Shown here: positions 1 to 7,922 of the stretch, one piece after another
How the letters are laid out: the number at the start of each line of letters is the position of its first letter
Numbering within the stretch: position 1 is the first letter of the stretch
NCBI RefSeq assembly: GCF_937875265.1
Contig: NZ_CALLXM010000042.1
Location: 1 to 19,199 of the forward strand
Length of the DNA: 19,199 nucleotides
Reading direction: 5' to 3'
Source of the DNA: an uncultured Acetobacter sp.
Lineage (GTDB): Bacteria; Pseudomonadota; Alphaproteobacteria; Acetobacterales; Acetobacteraceae
Position numbers and translations under genes: made by a program
Notes under the pieces: model-generated
What the model was told of the DNA's origin: nothing
Databases searched by the model: none
The model's input: only the letters and a program-made list of their open reading frames with translations

Positions 1-824
1 ATATTCCCAGCCTGCTGCCGCTCAAAATATTCCAGTGGTAGAGCAACAAGGCGGCTGAACACGTGCAAGGAAATTCGGGAGTCAACTCGCGTCGTAAGAA
101 CCAGGGACAATTCCCGACGCCCATAAGTCAGCAATATTTCATAAATTGAAAAAACGACAATCAACCCGCTGATTGAAATCAGCGTTGACATGGATTTATA
201 GTTCACTACCCGGTCAATAACCTGCATGACGATCAGCGGCGGGAAAATCTGCAAGATACTCAGTGTCATGGACGCAATGGCAATATCACGCAGTGAACGC
301 TTTTCCCGCAGTACTATCTTGGCCAGCCAAGTCATATTGATAGGCGCATCCGCTTCCGACTGATCCCGACGCCGTTTGATCAGCAGGATATCGCCAGTCC
401 AGATCTTGCTCAGACGCAATTCATCAACCGGCACGGGGGCAGACGCTTCATCTTTCAGCGGGTCACGCAGCCAGACGACACCTTTCCCCGGGTCAGCGTT
501 GACCATCACGGCTGCGGATCCATCACGAAACATCAGCACAATCGGCGGTGAGTTAGTCATTTTGACCAGATAGCGCCACTTGATGCGCATACCTTTGGCG
601 ACCGCCCCCTGCTCTTCCAGCCAACGCGCCAGAGTCGCCGGGGAAGGCGTTTCCTCTTCCGGATCTGCGGCAAAATCCCGGATATCCAGTTCAAGCCCAT
701 GGAAACGGGCGGCAGCAAGCACTGCACGCAAGCGAATCATGGCTGGGGTCAGACGGGAGGCGCTTTCATGGCCTGGGTCAGAAGAGGGGCCAGAAACATC
801 AGGCACATGATCAGTCTGGTTCAC
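1..824 (-). CDS. Type I secretion ABC transporter (HlyB-like), 3' part beyond window
   Basis: The first 274 codons are visible; the rest, including the ATPase domain, lies beyond the left edge. Residues about 28-150 look like the N-terminal C39-peptidase-like domain of HlyB-type exporters. The catalytic Cys is not visible (LELDIRDF occupies that region), so it is probably a non-cleaving C39-like domain. From about residue 180 the membrane domain begins, with hydrophobic segments near 180-205 and 215-235. The fragment ends in LEYFERQQAGN, the usual FExxxxG coupling motif of type I secretion permease/ATPases. The family works in the inner membrane with a membrane fusion protein and an outer membrane channel to export unfolded proteins. 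I chose the GTG at 824 because AAGGG lies 6 bases upstream and no ATG occurs in frame until residue 29; an in-frame TAG lies further upstream. The substrate and partner genes are not in view. Family assignment is secure; the inactive-peptidase reading is inference. Confidence 0.85.
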   Translation of the reverse strand, partial: MNQTDHVPDVSGPSSDPGHESASRLTPAMIRLRAVLAAARFHGLELDIRDFAADPEEETPSPATLARWLEEQGAVAKGMRIKWRYLVKMTNSPPIVLMFRDGSAAVMVNADPGKGVVWLRDPLKDEASAPVPVDELRLSKIWTGDILLIKRRRDQSEADAPINMTWLAKIVLREKRSLRDIAIASMTLSILQIFPPLIVMQVIDRVVNYKSMSTLISISGLIVVFSIYEILLTYGRRELSLVLTTRVDSRISLHVFSRLVALPLEYFERQQAGN

Positions 825-965
825 GAACAACCCTTTTAACAAAACCTAAAATACTTGATCCAGGCACTTTGGTAGCCAGTCTCTGGACAAGAGCTCTTAT
901 GACAGGGTGTGCGAATGACCTCAAAGTGTTTCTCGGTTTTATTCGCGCTACACTGTGTTATTTTT

Positions 966-1478
966 TCAATAATCGCAGGAAAAACGGCTGGGCGCAGGCT
1001 TCAGCGCATATAAAGAACTGACCAAAGGATCGGCTTGCAGACTCTGTATAAGACCTGACTTGTCCTGCGAAAGACAGATCAGATCAATTTGTTTGAAAAA
1101 AAAACACACTCCTCTTGCCCGTTCCTGCATCAAGCCGATCAGCAAGCGCCCCAGCTGGCCGCCCGTCTGGCAGCAAACACACAGACTTCCATGGTCAGAA
1201 CCGGCTTCGGGCACTCCCCAGATCCGCACATCACCCCATCCGGCAGCGTCTGCCTCAGACGGCTCAACTCCGAGAAAAACCGCCAGGATATCGGTCTGCG
1301 CGTGCCCCCGGGCTTCCGCCGTAGAGAGAACCTGTAACCGGATCCGCTGATCCGTCGGGCCTTTCCTCATGACGGGGCTGGTGGACACAGATGCTGCTCT
1401 CTGGAATAACACTATGCCCTCCAGCTCCGCGTCCGAGCGGGGGCTTTCTTCCCGTTTTTTCTGATTTATGGGTGCCAT
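966..1478 (-). CDS. CobW/COG0523-like protein lacking a P-loop
   Basis: This 170-residue protein is not a standard family member. Residues about 95-157 resemble the centre of CobW/COG0523 GTPases. It has a CVCC at 100-103, matching the family's CxCC metal-binding motif, followed by a Gly-x-Leu-rich helix. The stretch SLQADPLVSSLYAL (146-159) corresponds to the family's TDPLxAxxYxL segment. The GxxGxGKT nucleotide-binding loop that should precede the CxCC is absent, and so is the whole second half (usual length about 320 or more). COG0523 proteins are metal chaperones, for zinc or in cobalamin synthesis; whether this version binds metal is unknown. The ATG at 1478 shares CATG with divergent metH. 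Other possible starts are ATG 1514 and ATG 1370, and none has a convincing ribosome binding site. It may be a diverged paralogue or a remnant. Codon use looks protein-like, but I cannot exclude a non-functional relic. Confidence 0.55.
   Translation of the reverse strand: MAPINQKKREESPRSDAELEGIVLFQRAASVSTSPVMRKGPTDQRIRLQVLSTAEARGHAQTDILAVFLGVEPSEADAAGWGDVRIWGVPEAGSDHGSLCVCCQTGGQLGRLLIGLMQERARGVCFFFKQIDLICLSQDKSGLIQSLQADPLVSSLYALKPAPSRFSCDY
1382..1410 (+). promoter_or_regulatory. Candidate sigma-70 promoter for metH
   Basis: TGGACA (1382-1387, 5 of 6 to the -35 consensus) is followed after 17 bases by AATAAC (1405-1410, 4 of 6 to the -10 consensus). Transcription would start near 1416 and give a leader of about 60 bases to the metH ATG. 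It lies inside the divergent CobW-like reading frame. Based on motif match only. Confidence 0.3.
1423..1460 (+). promoter_or_regulatory. Attenuator-like overlapping hairpins in the metH leader
   Basis: Two hairpins compete for the same G-run. Hairpin 1 pairs AGCTCCGC (1423-1430) with GCGGGGGCT (1437-1445), giving 8 pairs with one bulged G and a 6-base loop. Hairpin 2 pairs CGGGGG (1438-1443) with TTCCCG (1449-1454), giving 4 GC plus 2 GU pairs, directly followed by six T's (1455-1460). That is the shape of a weak intrinsic terminator. If hairpin 1 forms, hairpin 2 cannot. The metH start is 8 to 17 bases further on. The pairing is visible in the sequence; a role in regulating metH is inference. 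Confidence 0.35.
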
Positions 1479-4400
1479 GTCTTCTCGTCTTCCGCTTCTC
1501 GATGCTCTGCGCAATCAGGTCCTCCTGTGTGACGGAGGGATGGGCTCACGTATCCAGATGCTCGATCTGGATCTGAAACGGGATTACTGGGGGCAGGAAA
1601 ACTGCACGGAAATCCTGACACTCTCCCGCCCTGACCTGATCCGGGAAATTCACCGCGGCTATTATGAAGCCGGGGCGGATATGGTGGAAACCAACACGTT
1701 CGGTGGCTCCCCTATCACTCTGAGCGAATTCGATCTGACTGACAAGACGCGTGAGATCAACCGCAACTCGGCCATTCTGGCGCGGGAAGCTGCGGAAAGC
1801 TTTGCGGATGGTCGCACCCGGTATGTGGTGGGGTCTGTCGGGCCGGGCACCAAGCTGCCCTCTCTGGGCAATATTGATTATGACACGCTGGAAGCCGCCC
1901 TTGCCGAACAGGGGCGCGGCCTGATTGAAGGCGGCGTGGATGCCATCCTGATTGAAACCTGTCAGGACACACTCCAGATCAAGGCGGCCGTCAACGGGAT
2001 GAAAATTGCCCGCGCGGAAATGGGCACCACCACGCCCATTTTTGTGCAGGTTACAGTCGAGACGACCGGCACCCTGCTGGTCGGCCCCGATATTGCCGCC
2101 GCCACAACCGTTATCCACAGTCTGGATGTGGACCTGATGGGCCTGAACTGCGCCACCGGCCCGCAGGAAATGGCGGAACATGTCCGCTGGTTGTCAGAAA
2201 ACTGGCCCCGCCTGATTTCCATCCAGCCCAATGCCGGGCTGCCGGAACTGGTGGACGGGCAGACCCGTTACCCCCTTTCCCCTGAAGACATGGCCACATG
2301 GGTCGAGCGCTTTATTGTGGAAGACGGGCTGAACATGGTGGGCGGCTGCTGTGGCACCTCCACCCCGCATATTGCCGCACTGGACGCCATGCTGCGCCGC
2401 CGCGCGGAAGGCACCGGCCAGCACCGCCCGGCCCCTGTGCCCAAAACATCCGTCTGGATTCCCTCCGTCGCCAGCCTGTATTCTCAGGTGCCTCTGCGGC
2501 AGGAAAACGCTTATTTCTCCATTGGTGAGCGTTGCAACGCCAACGGCTCCAAAAAATGGCGCGAATTGCAGGAAGCCCATGACTGGGACGGCTGCGTGGC
2601 CCTTGGCCGTGAGCAGACCGGGGAAGGCTCCAATGCGCTGGATATCTGCACCGCCTTTGTAGGCCGGAACGAGCGGGAGGAGATGGATGAAGTCATCAAA
2701 CGCTTCACCTCCTCCGTCAACGCGCCACTGGTCATTGATTCCACTGAAGCCCCGGTGATTGAGGCAGCCCTCAAGCTGCATGGGGGCAAGCCCATCATCA
2801 ACTCCATCAACTTTGAAGATGGAGAAGACCCGGCCTCTGAGCGTATGCGTCTGGCCCGTAAGTTTGGCGCGGCTGTGGTAGCACTGACGATTGATGAAGT
2901 CGGCATGGCCCGCCGCCCGGAAGACAAGCTGCGCATTGCCGCGCGGCTGGTTGAGTTTGCCTGTGACAAATACGGTCTGCCGCAGTCGGACCTGATGATT
3001 GACCCGCTGACCTTCACCATTGCCACCGGCGCAGAAGATGACCGCAAACTGGGCCAGTGGACGCTGGAAGGCATCCGCATGATCCGTGAGGCCTTCCCCG
3101 ATATTCAGATTGTGCTGGGCCTGTCCAACATCTCCTTCGGGTTGAACCCGGCGGCGCGTGCGGTGCTGAACTCGGTCTATCTGGACCTTGCAGTAAAAGC
3201 CGGCATGACCGCTGCCATTGTGCATGTGTCCAAAATCCGCCCGCTGCACATGATTGCCCCGGAAGAAGTGAAGGTTGCGGAAGACCTGATCTTTGATCGC
3301 CGGACGGAAGACTACGACCCCCTGCAAAAACTGCTGGCTGTGTTTGCTGACCGCAAGGCATCTGAAGCCGTCAAACGCGAACGCGCCGAAACTGTGGAAG
3401 AACGCCTGCGCGACCGCATTGTGGACGGAGACCGCAAGGGACTGGAAATTGACCTTGATGAAGCGATGGCCAAAATGCCGCCGCTCGAGATTATTAACAC
3501 CGTTCTGCTGGACGGGATGAAGGTGGTGGGCGAGCTGTTCGGGTCGGGCAAAATGCAGCTCCCGTTCGTGCTGCAATCTGCTGAGACCATGAAGGCCGCC
3601 GTAGCGCATCTGGAGCCGCACATGGAGCGGGCGGAAGGCCAGCAACGCGGCACTATCGTGCTCGCAACCGTTAAGGGGGACGTACATGACATCGGCAAAA
3701 ATCTGGTCGATATCATTCTGACCAACAACGGCTATCGCGTGGTTAATCTGGGCATCAAGGTGCCGGTGGCGGACATGATCGAGGCTGCCCGCAAGGAAAA
3801 GGCCCACGCCATTGGCATGTCGGGCCTGCTGGTGAAATCCACCGTCATCATGCGCGAAAATCTGGAAGAAATTTCCCGTGCCGGTCTGGACCTGCCGGTG
3901 CTGCTGGGTGGCGCGGCTCTGACCCGTAACTACGTGGAAGAAGACTGCGTGGCCGCCTACGCCCCCACCGGGCGCGTGGCCTATGCGCGGGATGCGTTTG
4001 ATGGCCTGACGCTGATGGATCAGATCGCGCAGAAGGGCTTTGATGACTATCTGGCTGCCATCAGCAAAAAGCGCGAAGGCAAGGCCACCCGCCGCAATGC
4101 CCGCGCACCGGAACAGGCTGAAACACGCGGCTTTACACCCATAGACCCGGCAGTCGCCCGCGCCCGCCGCGCACGGGTCACGGCGGATGAACCGACGCTG
4201 GCCCCGCCGTTCTGGGGCCCCCGCGTACTCACGGCCTCCCCCGAAGCCATTCTGCCGTTCCTGAATGAACGCGCCTTGTATCAGTTCCAGTGGGGCTTCC
4301 GGAAGCAGGGCCGCTCTCTGGATGACTTCCTGAAATGGGCCAAGCAGGACCTCCGCCCCATTCTGCGTCGCATGCTGGACCTGACCGCCAAAGAAAACAT

Positions 4401-4983
4401 CCTGTGCCCGCAGGCCTCCTACGGGTACTGGAAAGCCGCAGGCGACGGGAACGACCTCGTGCTGTTTGAAGAAGATGGCACGACAGAAGCTGCCCGCTTC
4501 ACCCTCCCCCGCCAGCCACGCGATGATGGCGAGTGCATTGCCGACTTCGTGCGGGATATCAACGAACCCGGACGTGATGTCGTTGGGTTGCAGGTCGTCA
4601 CGGTTGGCCAGAAGGCCTCTGATGTTGCGCGGGACTGGTTTGAAGAAAACCGGTATCAGGATTACCTCTACCTGCACGGCCTCTCAGTTGAGATGGCTGA
4701 AGCCATGGCGGAATACACCCACAAGCGTATTCGGTCTGAACTGGGCTTTGCCGGGGAAGATGCGCGTGACATGGATGCGCTGCTCCAGCAGGGCTATCGT
4801 GGGTCTCGTTTCTCCTTTGGTTATCCGGCCTGCCCTCGCCTGGAAGACCAGCACCCCATCCTGCGGTTACTGAATGCTGAACGCATTGGTGTTTCCTTAA
4901 CAGATGGCGATCAGCTCCACCCGGAACAGTCCACTTCTGCTCTTGTTATCCTCAACAAACATGCGAAATACTTCACAATCTGA
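1477..4983 (+). CDS. metH: Cobalamin-dependent methionine synthase
   Basis: This cytoplasmic enzyme transfers a methyl group from 5-methyltetrahydrofolate through cobalamin to homocysteine to make methionine. All modules of the one-polypeptide enzyme are visible at 1168 residues (E. coli about 1227). The homocysteine domain (about 1-325) has the zinc ligands C225 (GLNCATGP), C291 and C292 (GGCCGT). The pterin domain (about 345-600) carries ERCNANGSK and IDSTEAP. A cap domain (about 635-725) precedes the cobalamin domain with DVHDIGKN, whose H737 is the predicted lower axial cobalt ligand, and GMSGLLVKS. The reactivation domain (about 915-1160) has the GYPACP motif at about 1115. No active-site residue looks missing. 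I prefer ATG 1477 (MSSRLPLL); ATG 1468 would add three residues. Neither has a strong Shine-Dalgarno sequence. The gene overlaps the divergent CobW-like start by two bases. Confidence 0.97.
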   Translation: MSSRLPLLDALRNQVLLCDGGMGSRIQMLDLDLKRDYWGQENCTEILTLSRPDLIREIHRGYYEAGADMVETNTFGGSPITLSEFDLTDKTREINRNSAILAREAAESFADGRTRYVVGSVGPGTKLPSLGNIDYDTLEAALAEQGRGLIEGGVDAILIETCQDTLQIKAAVNGMKIARAEMGTTTPIFVQVTVETTGTLLVGPDIAAATTVIHSLDVDLMGLNCATGPQEMAEHVRWLSENWPRLISIQPNAGLPELVDGQTRYPLSPEDMATWVERFIVEDGLNMVGGCCGTSTPHIAALDAMLRRRAEGTGQHRPAPVPKTSVWIPSVASLYSQVPLRQENAYFSIGERCNANGSKKWRELQEAHDWDGCVALGREQTGEGSNALDICTAFVGRNEREEMDEVIKRFTSSVNAPLVIDSTEAPVIEAALKLHGGKPIINSINFEDGEDPASERMRLARKFGAAVVALTIDEVGMARRPEDKLRIAARLVEFACDKYGLPQSDLMIDPLTFTIATGAEDDRKLGQWTLEGIRMIREAFPDIQIVLGLSNISFGLNPAARAVLNSVYLDLAVKAGMTAAIVHVSKIRPLHMIAPEEVKVAEDLIFDRRTEDYDPLQKLLAVFADRKASEAVKRERAETVEERLRDRIVDGDRKGLEIDLDEAMAKMPPLEIINTVLLDGMKVVGELFGSGKMQLPFVLQSAETMKAAVAHLEPHMERAEGQQRGTIVLATVKGDVHDIGKNLVDIILTNNGYRVVNLGIKVPVADMIEAARKEKAHAIGMSGLLVKSTVIMRENLEEISRAGLDLPVLLGGAALTRNYVEEDCVAAYAPTGRVAYARDAFDGLTLMDQIAQKGFDDYLAAISKKREGKATRRNARAPEQAETRGFTPIDPAVARARRARVTADEPTLAPPFWGPRVLTASPEAILPFLNERALYQFQWGFRKQGRSLDDFLKWAKQDLRPILRRMLDLTAKENILCPQASYGYWKAAGDGNDLVLFEEDGTTEAARFTLPRQPRDDGECIADFVRDINEPGRDVVGLQVVTVGQKASDVARDWFEENRYQDYLYLHGLSVEMAEAMAEYTHKRIRSELGFAGEDARDMDALLQQGYRGSRFSFGYPACPRLEDQHPILRLLNAERIGVSLTDGDQLHPEQSTSALVILNKHAKYFTI

Positions 4984-4988
4984 GACCT

Positions 4989-5030
4989 GCCCGGGTCTGT
5001 AACTGCCCTCTGGTCAGGGCTATGCCGGGC
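4989..5030 (+). promoter_or_regulatory. Nested inverted repeat between metH and the phosphate transporter
   Basis: An outer arm GCCCGG (4989-4994) pairs with CCGGGC (5025-5030). An inner hairpin GCCCT (5005-5009) pairs with AGGGC (5016-5020) around a 6-base loop. No T-run follows, so this is not a classic intrinsic terminator. It could be a pause or RNA-processing site between the two genes. Function unproven. Confidence 0.3.
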
Positions 5031-5070
5031 TTGCCGGTCCTGACCTCTGAACCAGAAGGGAACAGTCACC

Positions 5071-6786
5071 TTGGAACTCCTGACCCTCGTTGATCTTGCC
5101 GGAAGCGTCGCCCTGCTGCTGTGGGGCGTGCATATGGTGCAGACCGGTGTGCAGCGGGCGTGCGGCGCACGGCTAAACAGCCTGCTTGCCCGCATGCTGG
5201 GCAACAGATTTCAAGCGTTTCTGACAGGGCTTGGCATTACAGCCGTCCTTCAGTCCTCCACCGCTACGGGGCTGATGATCACCGGTCTGGCCGCTCGTGG
5301 GCAGCTTGAGCTGGCCCCGGCACTGGCAGTCATGCTCGGTGCCAATGTCGGCACGACGCTGATTGTCCAGCTTCTCTCTTTTGATGTTGCAGCCATTGCA
5401 CCTGTTTTTGTGCTGACTGGCGTCATTCTGTTCCGGCGCGGGCAAGGCACATGGCGGGATTCCGGGCGGGTCTTTATTGGTCTGGGGCTGATCCTCATTT
5501 CCCTGCGGCAGTTTCTCGTGCTGCTTGGCCCGTATACGCACAGACCGGAGCTGACTGCCGTGCTGGGCGCCATGAGCTCGCACAATCTGGCTGCTGTGCT
5601 TCTGGGCGCTATTATTACGTGGATCAGCCATTCCTCCGTCGCCACAGTTATGCTGATCACCACCTTTGCCACCAGCGGGACCATCCCAATGGAAACTGCG
5701 CTGGCACTGGTGCTGGGGGCCAACATTGGCACCTCCATCAACCCCGTGGTGGAAGGCAGCCGGACTGATCTGACTGCACGACGGATCTCCATGGGCAACC
5801 TGCTGGTACGCGCCGTAGGGGCCGGGCTTCTGCTGCCTGTGCTGCCCTGGCTGGGCGCCCTCATGGCCCGGATGGAGCCGGATGCCGCCCGTCAGGTGGC
5901 AGACTTCCATACGCTGTTCAACATCCTGTTGGCCCTGCTGATGGTTCCGCTGCTCAACAGCTATGCCCGCCTGATGATGCGACTTATCCCCACTCCACCA
6001 CAAACCGCCCAGCAAACGCCCGGCATGCCACTATATCTGGATCGACTCCTGCTGGACAAAGCTCCGCAGCTTGCCGTGGGCAGCGCCACGCGGGAGGCTA
6101 TGCGGCTGTGTGATATGCTGGCGGCCATGCTCCACGCCATGCGGGACGGTCTGACGTCCTCCGACCCCGCCTGCGCCGGAGCTGCCCGTCCGCTTGGTAA
6201 TGCCATGGAAGATCTGGGCAACGCCATCCGCTCCTATCTGGCAGGACTGGACCCGGAAACCGCCAACCAGCGCGAAATGGACCGCGCAGAAGATATTCTC
6301 GCCTTCACCACCCAGATGCTGCATGCCGAAGATATTGTGGAGCGCAGCCTTGTCCCCATGGTGCAGAAAATGGCCCGCCAGCGCCTCCATCTGCCGCAGG
6401 ACCTGCTGGCCCCGGTGCTAAGCATGACAACCCAGTTGACTACCAACCTGAACGTCTGTGCCACCGTGCTGCTGGGCACGGAGCGAGGCATGACCAATCC
6501 GCTGAATGGCCAGAAGGACTATTTCCGTGATCTGGAGATAGAGGCCACCACCGCTTATTTCGAGCGCCTGCGCAAACAGACATCCGACACTCCTATGATT
6601 ACAGAAGGCAGCGACCTCTCCCTTCAGGATGAAGAGGTGACGTATCAGCTCACCCTGCTGCGCGACCTGCGCCGGGTGAACACGCATATTGTTGCGGCCT
6701 CCACCTACCCCATGACACCGGGAGAGGATGACGTATTCCTGCAAGGTCCATCACAGCCAAAGAGCACCTCCATAGCAGGGGAATAA
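5071..6786 (+). CDS. Na+/phosphate cotransporter with PhoU-like C-terminal domain
   Basis: This 571-residue inner membrane protein belongs to the Na/Pi cotransporter family (NptA/YjbB type). It has the family's inverted repeat. The first half carries QSST at 61-64 and GANVGTT at 90-96. The second carries SHSS at 186-189 (in place of QSSS/QSST) and GANIGTS at 216-222. About eight hydrophobic segments fill residues 5-315. From about 325 to 545 the chain is helical and PhoU-like. Family members move phosphate with sodium, in either direction depending on the member; direction here is not known. The start is TTG at 5071, with AGAAGGG about 10 bases upstream. It follows metH by 87 bases on the same strand, so co-transcription is possible, though a nested hairpin sits between them. 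A functional link to methionine synthesis is not evident. The SHSS substitution is the only departure I noticed. Confidence 0.9.
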   Translation: MELLTLVDLAGSVALLLWGVHMVQTGVQRACGARLNSLLARMLGNRFQAFLTGLGITAVLQSSTATGLMITGLAARGQLELAPALAVMLGANVGTTLIVQLLSFDVAAIAPVFVLTGVILFRRGQGTWRDSGRVFIGLGLILISLRQFLVLLGPYTHRPELTAVLGAMSSHNLAAVLLGAIITWISHSSVATVMLITTFATSGTIPMETALALVLGANIGTSINPVVEGSRTDLTARRISMGNLLVRAVGAGLLLPVLPWLGALMARMEPDAARQVADFHTLFNILLALLMVPLLNSYARLMMRLIPTPPQTAQQTPGMPLYLDRLLLDKAPQLAVGSATREAMRLCDMLAAMLHAMRDGLTSSDPACAGAARPLGNAMEDLGNAIRSYLAGLDPETANQREMDRAEDILAFTTQMLHAEDIVERSLVPMVQKMARQRLHLPQDLLAPVLSMTTQLTTNLNVCATVLLGTERGMTNPLNGQKDYFRDLEIEATTAYFERLRKQTSDTPMITEGSDLSLQDEEVTYQLTLLRDLRRVNTHIVAASTYPMTPGEDDVFLQGPSQPKSTSIAGE

Positions 6787-6878
6787 CAGACCTCTCAGAC
6801 CACTCTTTTGCACCAGACACAGACCAGACCCACGCAGGAAGGTTGACCAGTCTCCCTTCTCCCGCCCATCATCTCGCC

Positions 6879-7283
6879 ATGCCTTACGTGCCCGCCCCCA
6901 AACCTCTCTTCCCCTCCACTTCTGGACAGGCACCTGCCCCAGCCGGGACAGGCACGGCTTCCGCACAGACATCTGACCAGACGGTGCGGCCCGCCGCTAT
7001 TAAACAGCTGAGCCGAGACGCGGGCCGACACGCCACGGCCTGTGCAGCAGCCTTTATTGCCAAAAATCGCACGGATATCATTCAGGAAAGTGCTGCTTTT
7101 CTGCGCAGTCTGGAGGCTATATGGGCGGAAGAAGGGCTGGACCCAACAGACGTATGGACAGAACTGCTACGTCGCATTGAGGTCGGGGACCTCTTTCTGC
7201 GTCTCAATCAGGCCCCTCATCGCAAGAAGCTGAATGGTAAACTCGCACGTCCGTGGCGCATTTCCACCAGCAAGCTCCCCTGA
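6879..7283 (+). CDS. Unrecognised protein, small, Pro/Ala-rich N-terminus
   Basis: I do not recognise this 134-residue protein. The first 45 residues are rich in Pro, Ala, Thr and Ser (PAPKPLFPSTSGQAPAPAG) and likely disordered. The rest looks folded and helical, with LSRDAGRHATACAAAF and an acidic stretch AEEGLDPTDVWTELLRR, and a basic tail RKKLNGKLARPW. No signal peptide or membrane segment is evident. It lies between the phosphate transporter and cvpA on the same strand, spaced about 92 and 68 bases. The start is uncertain. A longer form from TTG 6843 would add 12 residues, but its AGGAAGG motif abuts the TTG with no spacer. ATG 6879 has no obvious Shine-Dalgarno. Protein-like composition in the second half and a sound stop support it as a real gene of the acetic acid bacteria. 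Confidence 0.65.
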   Translation: MPYVPAPKPLFPSTSGQAPAPAGTGTASAQTSDQTVRPAAIKQLSRDAGRHATACAAAFIAKNRTDIIQESAAFLRSLEAIWAEEGLDPTDVWTELLRRIEVGDLFLRLNQAPHRKKLNGKLARPWRISTSKLP

Positions 7284-7351
7284 GAGACTTTTGAAACACC
7301 AGCTGAATCCCCGTGTCACCCACGGGCTGTTCGTGGCATAAACCCTGTCTT

Positions 7352-7876
7352 ATGGCAGCCATTGACATCATTTCCCTTGTGATTGTGGGGGTTTCCGCCC
7401 TGCATGGTCTGTGGCGCGGCTTTACCCGGCAGGCGCTGGGGCTAGGTGGATGGATTCTGGCCATTCTGCTGGCCTGCCGATTTTATGCAGGGCTGATCCC
7501 GTGGACGAGCAGCTATCTGTCCAACCATCTGGCCGCCGAGGCCGCTGCCTTCGTCATCCTGCTGGTTGGCCTGCTGATTGCCGCCTCCGTGCTCTCATCC
7601 TTCATTGTCCGGCTGGTGCATCTCACAGCCCTCAGCGGTCTGGACCGCACTCTGGGGTGTGGCTTTGGGGCCATACGTGGAGGCTTACTTGTGATTCTGC
7701 TGTTTATGGCTGCCCAGTGGTTCATGACGCCAGAAGATATGACCAGCCTTGAAGAGAATGGACGGCTGACCCCTTATATTCGCCTCGGCACAACTTATAT
7801 CCAACCTTTCCTGCCGGTTTTCGACGCGAAAGGGGTTGCGCGGAATCTCTCCACGGGTCATGACGCGAACCTGTAA
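7352..7876 (+). CDS. cvpA: CvpA family inner membrane protein
   Basis: The 174-residue protein starts MAAIDIISLVIVGVSALHGL, the usual CvpA beginning, and has four hydrophobic segments (about 5-20, 28-50, 60-88 and 100-122). LHGLWRGF after the first segment and LSGLDRTLGCGFGAIRGGL before the last are typical of the family. In E. coli cvpA is needed for colicin V production and lies directly upstream of purF; its molecular role is unclear. The same cvpA-purF order is kept here, with 46 bases between the genes. A GTG at 7313 would add 13 residues that do not resemble the family, so ATG 7352 is preferred although its ribosome binding site is weak. Confidence 0.9.
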   Translation: MAAIDIISLVIVGVSALHGLWRGFTRQALGLGGWILAILLACRFYAGLIPWTSSYLSNHLAAEAAAFVILLVGLLIAASVLSSFIVRLVHLTALSGLDRTLGCGFGAIRGGLLVILLFMAAQWFMTPEDMTSLEENGRLTPYIRLGTTYIQPFLPVFDAKGVARNLSTGHDANL

Positions 7877-7922
7877 TCTCTTGCGGCCCTGTGCCGGCCA
7901 TTTGCGGAGGCCCTGCGCACCG

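Noticed and set aside
1060..1350. Plus-strand frames in front of metH
   Set aside because: Arg/Pro/Ser-rich and without family features; the opposite strand gives the more protein-like CobW-like frame.
966..1476. Cobalamin or SAH riboswitch upstream of metH
   Set aside because: I looked for a B12-box-like sequence and an SAH riboswitch core and saw neither; only the two competing hairpins remain.
2194..4677. 827-codon open frame on the minus strand inside metH
   Set aside because: It is a shadow of the GC-biased metH codons: rich in His, Gln, Gly and Arg, with no recognisable domain, while the plus strand is a full MetH.
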